DNA of 64,000 bases from Cololabis saira. Its lineage: Eukaryota; Chordata; Actinopteri; Beloniformes; Belonidae. The translations under genes and the position numbers were made by a program. Shown in pieces: positions 52,860 through 64,000 of this stretch (positions are counted from its first letter, which is position 1; each line of letters begins with the position of its first letter). Location: contig NC_084591.1 of the NCBI RefSeq assembly GCF_033807715.1, positions 49,196,915-49,260,914 on the forward strand, given 5' to 3'. The notes below the pieces were generated by a model. It did not search any database. It worked only from the letters and a program-made list of their open reading frames with translations, and was not told where the DNA came from.

Positions 52860-53941
52860 AGGTATAGTCAGTAATGTTGGAGAGCTAGCAAGATTTGAAA
52901 GTGGCAGCTCCTCTAAGCCCCGCCCCCTCATCTAAGTCCCGCCCCCTCCTCCCCCTCCCATCAGCGCTCCGTCCAAAGCCACGCCCTCACAAACTTTGGG
53001 GAACGCGCATTTGCAGGAGTCGAGTTTTCCAGGACATATTGGACAGCACATTTTCAACAAAACTACCCCATGTCTCATTCACCTGTAAGCGAGGCTGGTT
53101 TTAGTGGGGGTCAGGGGTGGGCTGTTCCCACTCAAATGTGCGTCCTGCCCACCCAATCAAAGTTTATTTTTTTATAATTTTATTTTTTTATAAATATAAA
53201 AAAATATCACAGAATATCTGTACCGTTTCTGATTGGGTGGGCACTGCGCATCATTTTTAGACACAACAATGAACGCATACTGCAAAAGTTGTGTTTCGGC
53301 GGAGGGACCCGACGTCCCAGCAGAATGAGCACAACAGAGAAGTTCAGAACAGCAGACAGAGCACACACTGAAGGCTGATTTATGGTTCCGCGTTACACCA
53401 CCAAAATGTTGCGCATCGCCGCGTACCCTACGCCGTACCCTACACCGTAGCCGTGGCAACAGAGCCTGAACGGCACCGCAGCGCACCGCCACCCGCACTG
53501 GCGCTCTATGCCCTCACCGGGATGGAGACGCCTCCATCCCCACGGACCCCCATACTGGGGAGGTGGTATTTGTATTTTTCGCTGCGTTTTCTCGTTTTCT
53601 GCGCCATTCTTCAGCAAACATGACTCGACTTGTGTGAGGTTTTCCGGCAAGATTTTCGACGGGACGAGTGCGCGCATGGGACAGAGGGGGGCGTGGGCGG
53701 GACTTAAAATGAAGGCATCTGATTGGTTCTTTCCCCCCTGCCAAGCCTCTGGTCCTCTGACCAATCCGTGCCATTCGGTGCGCAAAAAACAGATTGGTCA
53801 GAGTTTTTACAGGATTAAAGCTGTCAGAGAGGTCGGGTTTTTTTCTTTCCTTTTTCTGAACACTGGCTACTCTCAGGATGGAAGGACCATTTCACCCAGT
53901 ATAACAATAAATGTTTTTGAATACGATTACATACTATACCT
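52860..53941. mobile_element. TTAA-flanked nonautonomous transposon
   Basis: The left end AGGTATAGTCAGTAAT and right end ATTACATACTATACCT are inverted repeats (AGGTATAGT perfect), each bordered by TTAA (52856-52859 and 53942-53945). The interior is noncoding: CCCGCCCCCTC near 52918-52950 and GGGGGGCGTGGGCGGGACTT near 53684. A partial foldback element is nested at 53090-53535. Confidence 0.85.
53090..53535. mobile_element. Partial relative of the foldback element, nested
   Basis: GCGAGGCTGGTTTTAGTGGG, GGGTGGGCTGTTCCCACTC and GTGCGTCCTGCCCACCC parallel the left arm of 51504-51929. CACCGGGATGGAGACGCC near 53515 parallels the start of the right arm. The outer right terminus is missing. A half copy of the GGTTCCGCGTTACACC MITE lies at 53383-53465 inside it. 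Confidence 0.7.
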
Positions 53942-53945
53942 TTAA

Positions 53946-54700
53946 GTGATGCTTTTCTTCATTGTGAGAGTTTGGGGATGTGCAGGTGTAACACTGTGCA
54001 CTGCCTGGACTGACTCAGACTGGGTTGTAAAAATGAACAAATCCTCACATTGACGGGTCAAATTAGAAGAAGCAATGAAGACAGTCGACATACGTAAAAG
54101 TTTAGTTCAAAAATGTTTCAGCTGTCAGAATATTCTTCCAACAGTTTCTTTAATAGCCTGACCTTTCCTTCGAGTCTGATTTTGGACAGACACATAACAC
54201 ATAACATCTAATCAATACCCGCCATCTGGCGATCATTAATTCCATTTCTAAGTGAAGAATGAAAGGTTTCTTTTGATGGTGCACGTTTGTGTGTGTGTGA
54301 GGGGGAGGGGGGTATGTGGGTGCCTTACTTTGTGTCCTCTGATAGGTGGCCACGTGTGTATTTATGAGCAACTGTGACGCATATTCCTATAAAAATAGCA
54401 GGTTGAAAACCTTTCACTGGTTCAGTTCTGCGGTCAGAACCTTTTGTTACCTTTTTGTAAATGGCTGAAGAGTGAAGATTTTACTTCATTAAATTAAAAA
54501 AAAGTTTCAAAGGTTCAGTGAGAGGTTAAAACCGTCACATTATTCTCTTGTACTTTGTCATACTCCATTCGATTTCTTCAATGTTCTTGTTAAATCACTC
54601 TGAAACAGAAGCAGCCTGTCGACTGGAAACTACCTGTGGATTTACACTTTAAAAGTAAAGAAACAACCACTTCTGGTCTCATCGTTCCTTGTTTGGCAGG
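53946..54700. other. Noncoding stretch, nothing recognised
   Basis: A GTGTGTGTGTGAGGGGGAGG run lies near 54288. No gene was recognised. Confidence 0.4.
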
Positions 54701-54912
54701 GCGTCGGTGCAGGAGTCAGTGGCGGGTGGAGGACCAGGAGTCAGTGGCAGGTGGAGGACCAGGAGTCAGTGGCGGGTGGAGGACCAGGAGTCAGTGGCGG
54801 GTGGAGGACCAGGAGTCTGTGGCGGGTGGAGGACCAGGAGTCTGTGGCGGGTGGAGGACCAGGAGTCTGTGGCGGGTGGAGGACCAGGAGTCTGTGGCGG
54901 GTGGAGGACCAT
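54701..54912. repeat. 25-bp minisatellite, about 8-9 copies
   Basis: The unit GGAGTCAGTGGCGGGTGGAG plus GACCA; the first half of the array has GTCAGT and the second half GTCTGT. Period 25 is not a multiple of three, so the three open frames (Gly/Trp/Glu-rich) are artefacts. Confidence 0.95.
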
Positions 54913-55212
54913 GAGCGTCATGCAATTGGTAAAAAGGCATTAGGCATTAGTTTTGTATTGGGACCCTTCCGGATGTATTGGGGCCCCATCCCTCTCAGCC
55001 ACCATGCGTCTTTGATGGTCTCAAACATGTTGTCACGGTTTTGTCACTTCCTGTTTTATTTTGAAGCCCATCGCTGCGTCCGAAATGTCATACTAAACAG
55101 TATATACTCAAAAAGTATACTTAAGTTCGGCACACTTTTGAGTAAATATCAGTAGTATGCATTAATTGGGACGTACTATTCAGAGCCACACGGCACTTCC
55201 TGCCGTGGGGAG

Positions 55213-55325
55213 GGAGAGTTGTTACCATGGTAACAACTCCTGTCACAGCAGCAGTAGCAGTTGTAACCATGGTAACAGCAGCAGTACCAGCTGTTACCAT
55301 GGTAACAGCAGCAGTAGCAGCACTG
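55213..55325. repeat. Palindromic GTTACCATGGTAAC array
   Basis: Three copies of the perfect palindrome GTTACCATGGTAAC or TAACCATGGTAACA, separated by about 30-bp AGCAGCAGTAGCAG spacers. It can form a cluster of short hairpins. Confidence 0.88.
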
Positions 55326-55404
55326 CTCCGCTCTTTCCCGTTTATCCTGGCCCAAACAAGATAACATTATATAATATTATTATATAAGAATATTAATATT
55401 ATAT

Positions 55405-55603
55405 TGTGGCGGACACAATAACGGACCTCGCACCCATCAGGACTGTATGGAAGGGGGCGTGGTCACAAGCGTTTATTGGTTGCTTAGCAACGTGTGTTTG
55501 TTTACAGTTGTCAACTGACAGTTCTTCTAGTCAGTTGGATTCCGCTGTCACGGAATAAAGACGTGTTTTACCAACCTCTGGAGTCGAGCCTCATCCTGCC
55601 ACA
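55405..55603 (+). mobile_element. Small solo LTR inside the MITE
   Basis: A 199-bp segment starts TGTGGCGGACAC and ends TCATCCTGCCACA (TG...CA, with inverted TGTGGC/GCCACA edges), flanked by ATAT on both sides. GGAATAAAGACG supplies a polyadenylation signal about 50 bases before the end. The size and layout fit a Ty3/gypsy-like or similar LTR. The 4-bp flank repeat is in AT-rich DNA and is weak evidence alone. Confidence 0.7.
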
Positions 55604-56129
55604 ATATCATAATATTATTATACTTAATATTATACTTATGCAGCACTTATGCAGCACTTAGCAACCAAACACTGCTGCATTGCATTGTGGGAAGTTTCTG
55701 CTTAGCTAGTGTCCATCAATCCACACTAATACATTTCTCCAGAATGAGTATGGATAGTACATACTATTGAGTACGTACTAATGTTTCGGACGCACTAAAA
55801 AATCTCACATACTGTTTTTGCTACTCATTAGGGTGGAAGAGATTTCGGACGCAGCTGGTGTCTTTGTCTTTAAGTTCTTGTTTGATTTTCTTGTTTCCCA
55901 TCGGCCCTGATCGTCTGGTCTTGTCTTTACCTTGCTCCCTGCTGGTCCGGACCGTTTTGTCCTCCATGTGCCATGTCACGTTTTTGTACTTTTGATTCTT
56001 GTTGAAGCTCTGGCTTTTGTATCCATCTTAGCAGCGTTTTGTTTTAGTTAAATAAATCATATTTTTTGGAACTCCTGCCTTCTGGTCTCCTGCATCTGGG
56101 TCCTACTACAACCGCGTCCTGACACATGT

Positions 56130-56440
56130 CAGTGTGGCAAAAACAAAAGAACTCTGTCATGGAGCAAATATTCTTTTCCATGGCACTGTACTTAATTTCA
56201 GTGTTTGTACGACCTTGAATCGGAAATGACAAAACATTTGACTCTGGTGCTGCTGCTGCAGCCGCGGTGCAGGACACGCCGGGCCGGGAACCTCCTCTTC
56301 ACCCACCGCTTCCAACCGTAGAGTGACTGACAACATAACAAATGAGTGCCGGGCCACTCTACGGAGCCCCTAAAGGGACTCAGACTTTTTTTTAAAATAT
56401 AATTATTTTTACGGGCGTGAAACCTTTACGCGCGTAGGCG
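56130..56440. other. Noncoding stretch, nothing recognised
   Basis: A CGCCGGGCCGGG-rich part lies near 56277. No gene was recognised. Confidence 0.4.
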
Positions 56441-56442
56441 TA

Positions 56443-56565
56443 AGCCTAAATTATGGTTCCACGTTAAAACGACGCAGAGCCTACGCCGTAGGGTGCGCAG
56501 CGACGCACACCTACGCCGTAGGCTCTGCGTTGGTGTAACGCGGAACCATAAATCAACCTTAAAGG
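56443..56565. mobile_element. Palindromic MITE, best copy
   Basis: AAATTATGGTTCCACGTTA faces GTAACGCGGAACCATAAATC, and the middle pairs GCAGAGCCTACGCCGTAGG with CCTACGCCGTAGGCTCTGC almost completely. The whole is a hairpin of about 120 bases. Same family as 8940-9055. Confidence 0.88.
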
Positions 56566-57138
56566 TTTCACACGCATGTAAAACTCATTATATATATAGA
56601 AAAATCTGTGTCCCTTTAGGGGCTGCGTAGCTCTTGGCCTCCACCTTCAAATCACACCACTTCTTTTTTTTCTGCACCATCTGTCCGTGGCACTCATGGC
56701 GTTTAGCACAGCAAGTAACCACCAAATAATGTGGTTTTCCTGCCTCCACCTCATCCACAACATCTCCATCTCAGTCTCCGTGAAATTTAGTGGCACGGTG
56801 GCTCGACACGTCTCATTTATCCTGACGCACAGCAGAAACAGGCTGCAGGAAGCCGCTACGCATGCTCAGCAGGTTCATTCATATGCAAATACAGTCATGA
56901 ACTACTTTGCATTGCCCATTTATGGTAGGAAGTGGGTGTGCAGAGGGCGGGATATGAGGAGAATTCACCTGCGCAACCTTCCAGCTGGACTGTGATTTAT
57001 AAAGAGAACATTGCGTGCAAGTGTGCATGCACACGGTTTTATAAATCCGGATTTTTTTTTGCTCCTGCCATTTTCAGCTTTTGGGTTTACGTGCACTTTT
57101 AGTATGAATCCTACACACTCTTTTATAAATGAGGCCCC
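56566..57138 (-). mobile_element. Harbinger-like element remnant with Myb-like coding relic
   Basis: It ends with TTTTATAAATGAGGCCCC at about 57120-57137, a terminus common in fish Harbinger-type MITEs. On the minus strand at about 56635-56835, shifted frames read NFTETEMEML, VDEVEA and KKKWCDLKVEAK. These are the conserved pieces of the Myb/SANT-like DNA-binding protein encoded by Harbinger elements. The left terminus was not found. Nonfunctional. Confidence 0.6.
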
Positions 57139-58331
57139 TGATTTGTTTTGTTAAAGTTGCATGTTTTTGCTTGAGGCTCAAACTGCAATATAGGTAATAG
57201 GTGTATAATAATGCAGTAAGGAAAAGAAAACAGATGTGAAATTACCTTTTTAAATACCTGAAAACAAAATAAATTCCTAAATGAATGTTCAAATTCTTTT
57301 TCTTTTATACCCCTGTTTAAAAATTCAAAAAGCTAAATAACATATTCAATGAGTAAGAAATTAGAGTATTTGTCTATGTTTTCATGAACTAACTTGCCAT
57401 CCTATTTAGTAATATATTTTTATTTCCTAATTAAAAATTCCCATTGCATGACCCTCCTGGTTCTCCATATCTGACTGCTTTCCTTCCCTGAAGAAACACT
57501 TTTTTTTTTTTTTTAAAAGTGCTGATTTACAGAATCATCAGCTTCATCACCAAAAAGAGATAATTTCCTTTTACATGATTTGATTTCAATAAATTACATT
57601 TAAGAAGAACATAATATGATGAGATGTAGGATGACATGATCAACACAAATACATCACAAGTTGCTAGTACATTTGTATGCAGACAGTTGTTGACTTTTGC
57701 TGAATAATGTACTTGATGATAAATTAAAACTTATCGTTACGCTTGAATTTAGCAGATTTATGATGTTCAGAGCAAAAAAGTAACGAGAAAGTTAAGTGTC
57801 AAAATGCTTTCATCTCTGCTGACTGAGATATGGCAAATGTTACTATGGCAACAAACAATTACAGTAAATCATGGTGATGAGTGCTAACTCTTAAAAGCAA
57901 AGTAAAGAGGAAACGAGTATCTATTCTCCATGTGTGAGCAAATGCAGCATTATTTCAAGATGAAGGTAGGTGAAGGTGAAGGGCTGGATACTCAGGTCAA
58001 CTGTGTTCCAGCTGAAAAGTCAGAAATAACATGGATGCTAATGGGGAAGTCGCAGTGGATGTATCCCATGAATCTATCCAGAGGTCGGATTAGCTGCTGC
58101 TGTTTGTTTTGTTTTTTTAATATTTTTATCAGGGGGTAAGGAACAGTAGAACAGGGATCAATTATATCATATTATTTATGTATGGTAATCTACAATATCT
58201 AGGATATTTGACACCATAAAAATACTGTGCATCTCGATGAAATGAGAAAAAGATTTACAGTCTACCTCCTAGGATGTTTTTCTTGATTTAAGAACACAAC
58301 ATTACACAATTCAACGAAAATAATGATAAAT
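57139..58331. other. AT-rich noncoding stretch, nothing recognised
   Basis: A T-run lies at 57500-57514. The frame 57930-58139 is unsupported. It appears to be single-copy DNA by eye. Confidence 0.45.
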
Positions 58332-59152
58332 TAAAGCTGCAAGCAGCGATGAACAAGCCCTTTCACTCATGGCCACCACCCCCCATGAGCATATCAGAAA
58401 TGACACCACCCACGACTTTCTACGTCAAACCATTCAAAAGTTATGGCAGAGAATAGGAACTATGAAATATCGACCAATCAGAAGAAGAGGCGGGGCTAAT
58501 TTGCACCAATTATGGTCAAAAACTCAAAACCATGTCCGATGACACCACCTACGAGTCTTTATGTCGAACCATTCAAAAGTTATTGCAGAAAATCGAAAGT
58601 ATCACATATTGACCAATCAGAAGAAGGGGTGGGGCTAATTCAGGCCAATGAAGGTTAAGTACTCAATACCGAGTCCGATGACACAGCCTTTATGTCAGAG
58701 TCTTTATGTCAAACCATTCAAAAGTTATGGCAGAGAAAAGTTTTCTAGGGGGCGCTATTGAGTCATTAGGCAACGCCCATTAATGCAAACCATGAAATAT
58801 CAAATTTATCACCAGTCCTGGCTTGCGTGCAAAATTCGGTGACTTTTGGGGAACTATCAAATATGGACCAATCAGATGAAGGGGGGGGGCGCGCTTTTTG
58901 GTGCCTAGCGTCGCCACGGTAACGCTTTTGAAAGAGAAAAAAGTAATGCGCTTTGTCGCATGATGGAGACGCACATTTTGATGTATAACACACTTGGGTG
59001 CACGATACGGTTCGGGTCGTATTAACTACCGAAGGAATGGCATAAATTGCGCCAAAATTACGCGATTAATTCAAAATGTTCAAAATGGCCGACTTCCTGT
59101 TCGGTTTCGGCCATGGCGCCAAGAGACTTTTCTTTAAGTTGCAACATGATAC

Positions 59153-59770
59153 AGGTCCATCCATCCATCCATCGTCCGCCGCTTATCCGTTCCCGGGTCG
59201 CGGGGGCAGCAGCCTCAGCAGAGATGCCCAGACTTCCTTCACCCCAGACACTTCCTCCAGTTCCTCCGAGGGGAGTCCGAGGCGTTCCCAGGCCAGCCGA
59301 GAGACATAGTCTCTCCAGCATGTCCTGGGTCTTCCCCGGGGTCTCCTCCCGGTGGGACATGCATGGAACACCTCCCTAGGGAGGAGGGACATGCCTGGAA
59401 CACCTCCCTAGGGAGGAGGGACATGCCTGGAACACCTCCCTAGGGAGGCGTCCGGTACATCCGGTACAGATGCCCAAGCCACCTCAGCTGACTCCTCTCA
59501 ATGTGAAGGAGCAGCTGCTCAACTCCGAGCTCCTCCCGGGTGACCGAACTCCTCACCCTATCTCTAAGGGAGCGTCCAGCCACCCTGCGGAGGAAACTCA
59601 TCTCTAAGGGAGCGTCCAGCCACCCTGCGGAGGAAACTCATCTCTAAGGGAGCGTCCAGCCACCCTGCGGAGGAAACTCATCTCGGCCGCTTGTATCCGC
59701 GATCTTGTCCTTTCGGTCACTACCCAAAGTTCATGACCATAGTTGAGAGTAGGTGCGTAGATTGACCGAG
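59153..59770 (-). pseudogene. Rex3-like (RTE clade) LINE 3' fragment with GATG tail
   Basis: The plus strand begins CCATCCATCCATCCATC, the reverse of a (GATG)n tail. The minus-strand frame 59183-59392 reads VFHACPTGRRPRGRPRTCW, RDYVSRLAWERLGLP, LEEVSGVKEVWASLLRLL, the C-terminus of Rex3. Two internal segments are triplicated in tandem: about 35 bp at 59355-59450 and about 40 bp at 59561-59690. It is truncated in the region equivalent to YxxIxxxLTYG near 59745 and fused to a GAAA array. Confidence 0.88.
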
Positions 59771-59771
59771 A

Positions 59772-59918
<147 letters not shown>

Positions 59919-59974
59919 TTCCTACAGATACAATAGGGCCTTCCCACTGTAAGTGCTCGGGGCCTAATAATTAA

Positions 59975-60605
59975 CTGAACATTATTTTAAGTAATAATTA
60001 AGTATTAAAGCTACACAGTATAAATTAAAAAATAGATGAATAAAAAGGAAAAAAACAACAAAGCAAAACAAAAAACAAAGAAAAAGTAAACAAATAAATA
60101 AAAAGCAAGAAGAAAGAGAGAAAAAGGGAGGGGGGCGTCCGTCACTCAGGGGGCAGGGACTGGAGAGAGGAAGAATGTAAGAAAGGGAAGCCACCTGTTA
60201 TAAAATTGGTTAGAGCTACCTTTCATTGAGTATCTGTTTTTTTCCAGCTTCAGAAAAAACATGGTATCGTTGAGCCACTGAGTACTAGAGTACTGTAGTA
60301 CTAGAGTACTCTACTACTAGTACTAGAGGAGCCTTAGTCGATTTCCGGTGGAGAAGAAGGAGGCGTTTTGCCAGTAAGGAAGTAAAAGCTAAAATGTCTA
60401 GTTGAGTTGAAGTAAACCGGCTATGGTCCACTGGGAGCCCGAATACGGCAACATGGGGGGAGACTTTTATATTCACTGAAAGTATTTTTGACATGGTGTC
60501 AAAATAATTCAACCAAAACTGAGAAAGTAGTGGGCAAGAGTAGAACATATGGGTTAGATTGCAGGAGGAGGCATGACATTTGTCGCATTTGTCAGTGGAT
60601 TAGCT
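59975..60605 (-). pseudogene. L1/Tx1-like LINE C-terminal fragment
   Basis: On the minus strand the frame at 60285-60548, extended upstream to about 60605, reads CDKCHASSCNLTHMFYSCPL, LSQFWLNYFDTMSKIL, and AFTSLLAKRLLLLHRKSTKA. This is the C-terminal zinc-binding (zf-RVT) region of fish L1/Tx1-type ORF2 (pattern CxxCxxxxxxxxHxFxxC...FW...D.IAFxSLLARRxILLxWKS). The A-rich part at 60030-60130 may be its 3' untranslated region. 5' truncated. Confidence 0.8.
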
Positions 60606-60788
60606 GCTGCTGTTAACAAAACTCACTGAGACCAAAAGGTGTTATGTTACATAGACAGCAACATGTCCCACTGATAGCAAGCAAACAAGTACATGTGTAA
60701 TTCAAACAAACTTAACTGCGTCTTTACTTTATTGATGAGAGTATCAGCCATGTTGGATTCCAGAGTTGCTGAAGATGAGTTTTCTCAA
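60606..60788. other. Noncoding stretch
   Basis: Nothing recognised. It precedes an L2 tail. Confidence 0.4.
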
Positions 60789-61135
60789 ATCAATTCAGTT
60801 CAATTCAATTCAATTCAATTTTATTTATATAGCGTCTAATACAACAAAAGTTGTCTCCAGACGCTTTCCAGAGACCTAGAAACATAAACCCAGAGCAATT
60901 ATTACATAAACAATGGCAGGTAAAAACTCCCCTAGTGGGAGAAAAGCCTTAAGCCAAACAGTGGCAAGAAAAACTCCCCTTTAGGAGGGAAGAAACCTTG
61001 AACAGGACCAGGCTCATAAGGGGGGACCATCCTGCCGAAGGCCAGACTGGCAGGACCGCAGGGCAGGTGGAAGCAGAAGCGGGATGACCGGGGGTGGGAA
61101 CCGCAGGCCAGCACGCAGCTCCCGAAGCTCCGGCC
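60789..61135 (-). mobile_element. 5'-truncated L2 LINE, 3' tail only
   Basis: A (CAATT)n array, TTTTATTTATATAGCGTC, AGACGCTTTCCAGAGACC, AAAACTCCCCTTTAGGAGGG and TCCTGCCGAAGGCCAGAC, as far as GCTCCCGAAGCTCCGGCC. All VNTR seeds are present in single copy here, which makes it a useful unexpanded reference. Confidence 0.92.
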
Positions 61136-62512
<1,377 letters not shown>

Positions 62513-62774
62513 TTATTAGCTCTGGGAAAGGAAAGTATTGGGGAGCGGCTGAAGAACAAGAGGAGGGTAGCGAGCTAAAGAAGGATGAGGGAGAGAAGGC
62601 GGAGGACGGCAGGTTTTTTTCTCAACCTTTCTGTTTGCCTCCGCATTGATCTCTGCCTCACCTCAACTCCAAGGCCAGCCCTCACACTCACACACACATA
62701 TTTGCTGAAGCCCCGGCTTCGACCGGCTGACTGGTCAAATTAAACCCAGATCACTGCAAGGCTCCAGGCTCAAA

Positions 62775-62818
62775 CACACACACGCACCCGCACACACACG
62801 CACCCGCATACGCACACA

Positions 62819-62873
<55 letters not shown>

Positions 62874-62904
62874 CCGCACACACACGCACCCGCATACGCA
62901 CACA

Positions 62905-62951
<47 letters not shown>

Positions 62952-62995
62952 CCGCACACACACGCACCCACATACGCACACAGACACAGACACAG

Positions 62996-63021
<26 letters not shown>
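62775..63021. repeat. Higher-order CA array with CGCACCCGCA blocks
   Basis: Three tandem super-units of about 78-87 bp each contain CGCACCCGCACACACACGC and CATACGCACACAGA followed by a CA array. The super-unit, not just CA, has been duplicated. Confidence 0.93.
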
Positions 63022-63026
<5 letters not shown>

Positions 63027-63258
63027 TCAAAGTCAGGCACTATCAGTGTCCAATTTTTAACGTTTTTACATCTTTTTAACATTTATAAAAGAAACCAATG
63101 TTCCTGGAGACAAGTGTATGACTCCGTATTTGGAAAAAACACACATGTACTGTATAGTCACAAGTACACGATGAAAAAATAAAACGTCTGCAGTGTACTG
63201 ACATCTAATGTACGACGGAGTATTAGGGCCAAACTAAGACAGAAAAAAAATCGGAAAT
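63022..63258. other. Noncoding stretch
   Basis: Nothing recognised. Confidence 0.4.
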
Positions 63259-63352
63259 TACGAGAATAAAGTCATAATGTTGCGAGAATAAAGTTATAAT
63301 ATTATGAGAATAAAGTCGTAGTATTATGAGAATAAAGTGGTAATTTATGAGA
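63259..63352. repeat. 22-bp tandem repeat (GAGAATAAAGTCATAAT type)
   Basis: About four units of TACGAGAATAAAGTCATAAT plus two bases, diverged by several substitutions. It is a common fish tandem motif, directly upstream of the helix-turn-helix relic. Confidence 0.9.
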
Positions 63353-63368
63353 ACTCTAACAGGAAGAA

Positions 63369-63530
63369 CATCTGTGTTAAAATGAGGAATATTGAGCATC
63401 TTGTGAAGTTATATTTTGGTATCAGTTTCACAAATAAGGAAATACTTAATCTTTTGGCACATCAGCATGGAATTATTATCAGTATAAGACTTTAAAACGA
63501 TTGTGCAAACGACTGCGTCTATTTGGAACT
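63369..63530 (+). pseudogene. Helix-turn-helix relic of an integrase-like element
   Basis: From ATG 63382 the sequence reads MRNIEHLVKLYFGISFTNKE and ILNLLAHQHGIIISIR. After a one-base frameshift it gives TLKRLCKRLRLF. The pattern (YFxLGxxxxEILxxLxxxHGIxISxRTLKRxLKxLxL) is a recurrent helix-turn-helix at the start of integrase-core proteins in fish and other animals. No integrase core follows; an unrelated LINE end begins within 30 bases. Confidence 0.55.
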
Positions 63531-63539
63531 TTGTTTGGT

Positions 63540-64000
63540 TTTTAAATTGTAAATGGTTTGGCCCCACAGCCATTGTGTGACTTTGTTCACACTCGCCCGT
63601 TAAGCTCCATCAGGTCCACTAGGATATCCTTAATACTAGATTGCACTATACCATTTCGCCGCACTGTAACTGGGCAATCAGCTTTTTCTGTAAGAGCCAC
63701 AAACCAGTGGAATACCTTACCTGATACTGTAAGGAGCAGTAGCTCTCTCAGAGTCTTTAAAGCCAACCTGAAAAATCTGATAAAAGCAGCTCAGCTCTGT
63801 AACCATTCATTTGGGCTCTCTTCTGGGTGTGTGTATGTGGGATAAGGGGTGGATGGGTGGGTGCGTGTCAGGGTGGGGGGGATTGCACGCAGATGTGTGC
63901 AGCCATGTTGTTTTAAATTGTGTTCTAAATAGCCGTGTATTTTTCTTGGTATTGTATTACTTGTTAATGTATTTCTTTTTTATTGTGACCTGCCAAGGGA
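63540..64000 (+). pseudogene. LINE RT C-terminus and 3' tail, running off the window
   Basis: The frame beginning about 63546 reads IVNGLAPQPLCDFVHTR and LDCTIPFRRTVTGQSAFSV, then ATNQWNTLPDTVRSSSSLRV and FKANLKNLIK. This is the C-terminal block of an L2/CR1-type RT from a different family than the main L2 here (pattern PFRRTxxGQxxFSxxxxxxWNxLPxxIRxxxSxxxFKxxLK). The stop near 63843 is followed by a 3' region whose last bases, GTGACCTGCCAAGGGA, match the end of this common fish LINE. The terminus lies just beyond the window. Confidence 0.82.

Larger units (their letters stand above)
55073..55855. mobile_element. MITE (GCTGCGTCCGAAAT ends) inside the solo LTR
   Basis: The ends are GCTGCGTCCGAAAT and ATTTCGGACGCAGC (55842-55855), a perfect 14-bp inverted repeat. 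Subterminal parts are rich in AGTATACT, GAGTACGTAC and CATACT motifs typical of this fish family. It is noncoding, and contains a palindromic array and a further solo LTR. The target duplication is not obvious. Confidence 0.85.
55031..56124 (+). mobile_element. Solo LTR with 5-bp target duplication, interrupted by a MITE
   Basis: It starts TGTCACGGTTTTGTCAC and ends CGCGTCCTGACA, with the canonical TG...CA edges. The direct repeat CATGT flanks it at 55026-55030 and 56125-56129. An AATAAA signal lies at 56051-56056. Without the MITE at 55073-55855 the LTR is about 310 bp. No internal retrotransposon sequence is present, as expected after LTR-LTR recombination. Confidence 0.87.

Noticed and set aside
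54636..55155. Three overlapping Gly/Trp/Glu-rich frames
   Set aside because: The 25-bp unit cycles through all three frames, so openness is a property of the unit, not of selection.

Overview
The window looks like a gene-poor, repeat-dense stretch of a teleost genome, probably a spiny-rayed (percomorph) fish. The grounds are fish-type transposable elements throughout (L2-clade LINEs, Rex3/RTE-like copies, Tc1, pogo, hAT and Harbinger relics), long CA/GT microsatellites, and eukaryotic GT-AG splice sites inside the transposase genes. I found no convincing host protein-coding gene, rRNA gene, functional tRNA gene, CRISPR array or bacterial-type operon. Nearly every long reading frame is either an element relic or an artefact of a tandem repeat. 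Family names rest on recognition of protein motifs and repeat ends; no database search was possible.

Layout. 0-14 kb: a LINE fragment whose linker has become a minisatellite (1.6-2.8 kb), an L2 3' tail with a 35-bp VNTR (4.8-5.3 kb), a spliced hAT relic (5.6-6.9 kb), small hAT and MITE remnants (8.4-9.5 kb), a duplicated short repeat (9.5-10.3 kb), and two L2-type fragments (10.6 and 13.1-14.1 kb). 14.3-18 kb: a seven-exon hAT-like gene on the minus strand with a pogo-type element in one intron. 18.2-20.4 kb: an extremely G-rich interspersed repeat with CA arrays. 20.8-25.6 kb: an L2 LINE split by a hAT element with a clear 8-bp target duplication. 26.7-28.1 kb: a Tc1 relic. 30.8-33.2 kb: a second LINE type, itself interrupted. 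33.3-36 kb: an L2 with a 21-bp VNTR and Rex3-like pieces.

38.1-41.4 kb holds the most interesting object: a decayed transposase-like gene (DATGS motif upstream, AAVEAE motif downstream) followed by what reads as a ubiquitin-specific-protease-like domain with a Cys box (NTC) and a His box (GHY). Two L2 tails sit in its middle. 42.9-50.0 kb is a TTAA-flanked inverted-repeat element of about 7.1 kb carrying a reduced retroviral insertion, LINE pieces and an L2 copy with a 519-codon open reverse transcriptase frame. 51.5-57.1 kb has a foldback element with an 8-bp target duplication, a second TTAA element, and a three-layer nest (solo LTR containing a MITE containing a solo LTR). 58.3-64 kb has a common fish repeat interrupted by Rex3, an L1-like LINE end, another L2 tail, long CA arrays and a final LINE 3' end running off the window.

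The sequence is best read as layers of insertions. Several relative ages can be ordered because intact counterparts of the insertion sites occur elsewhere in the same window.
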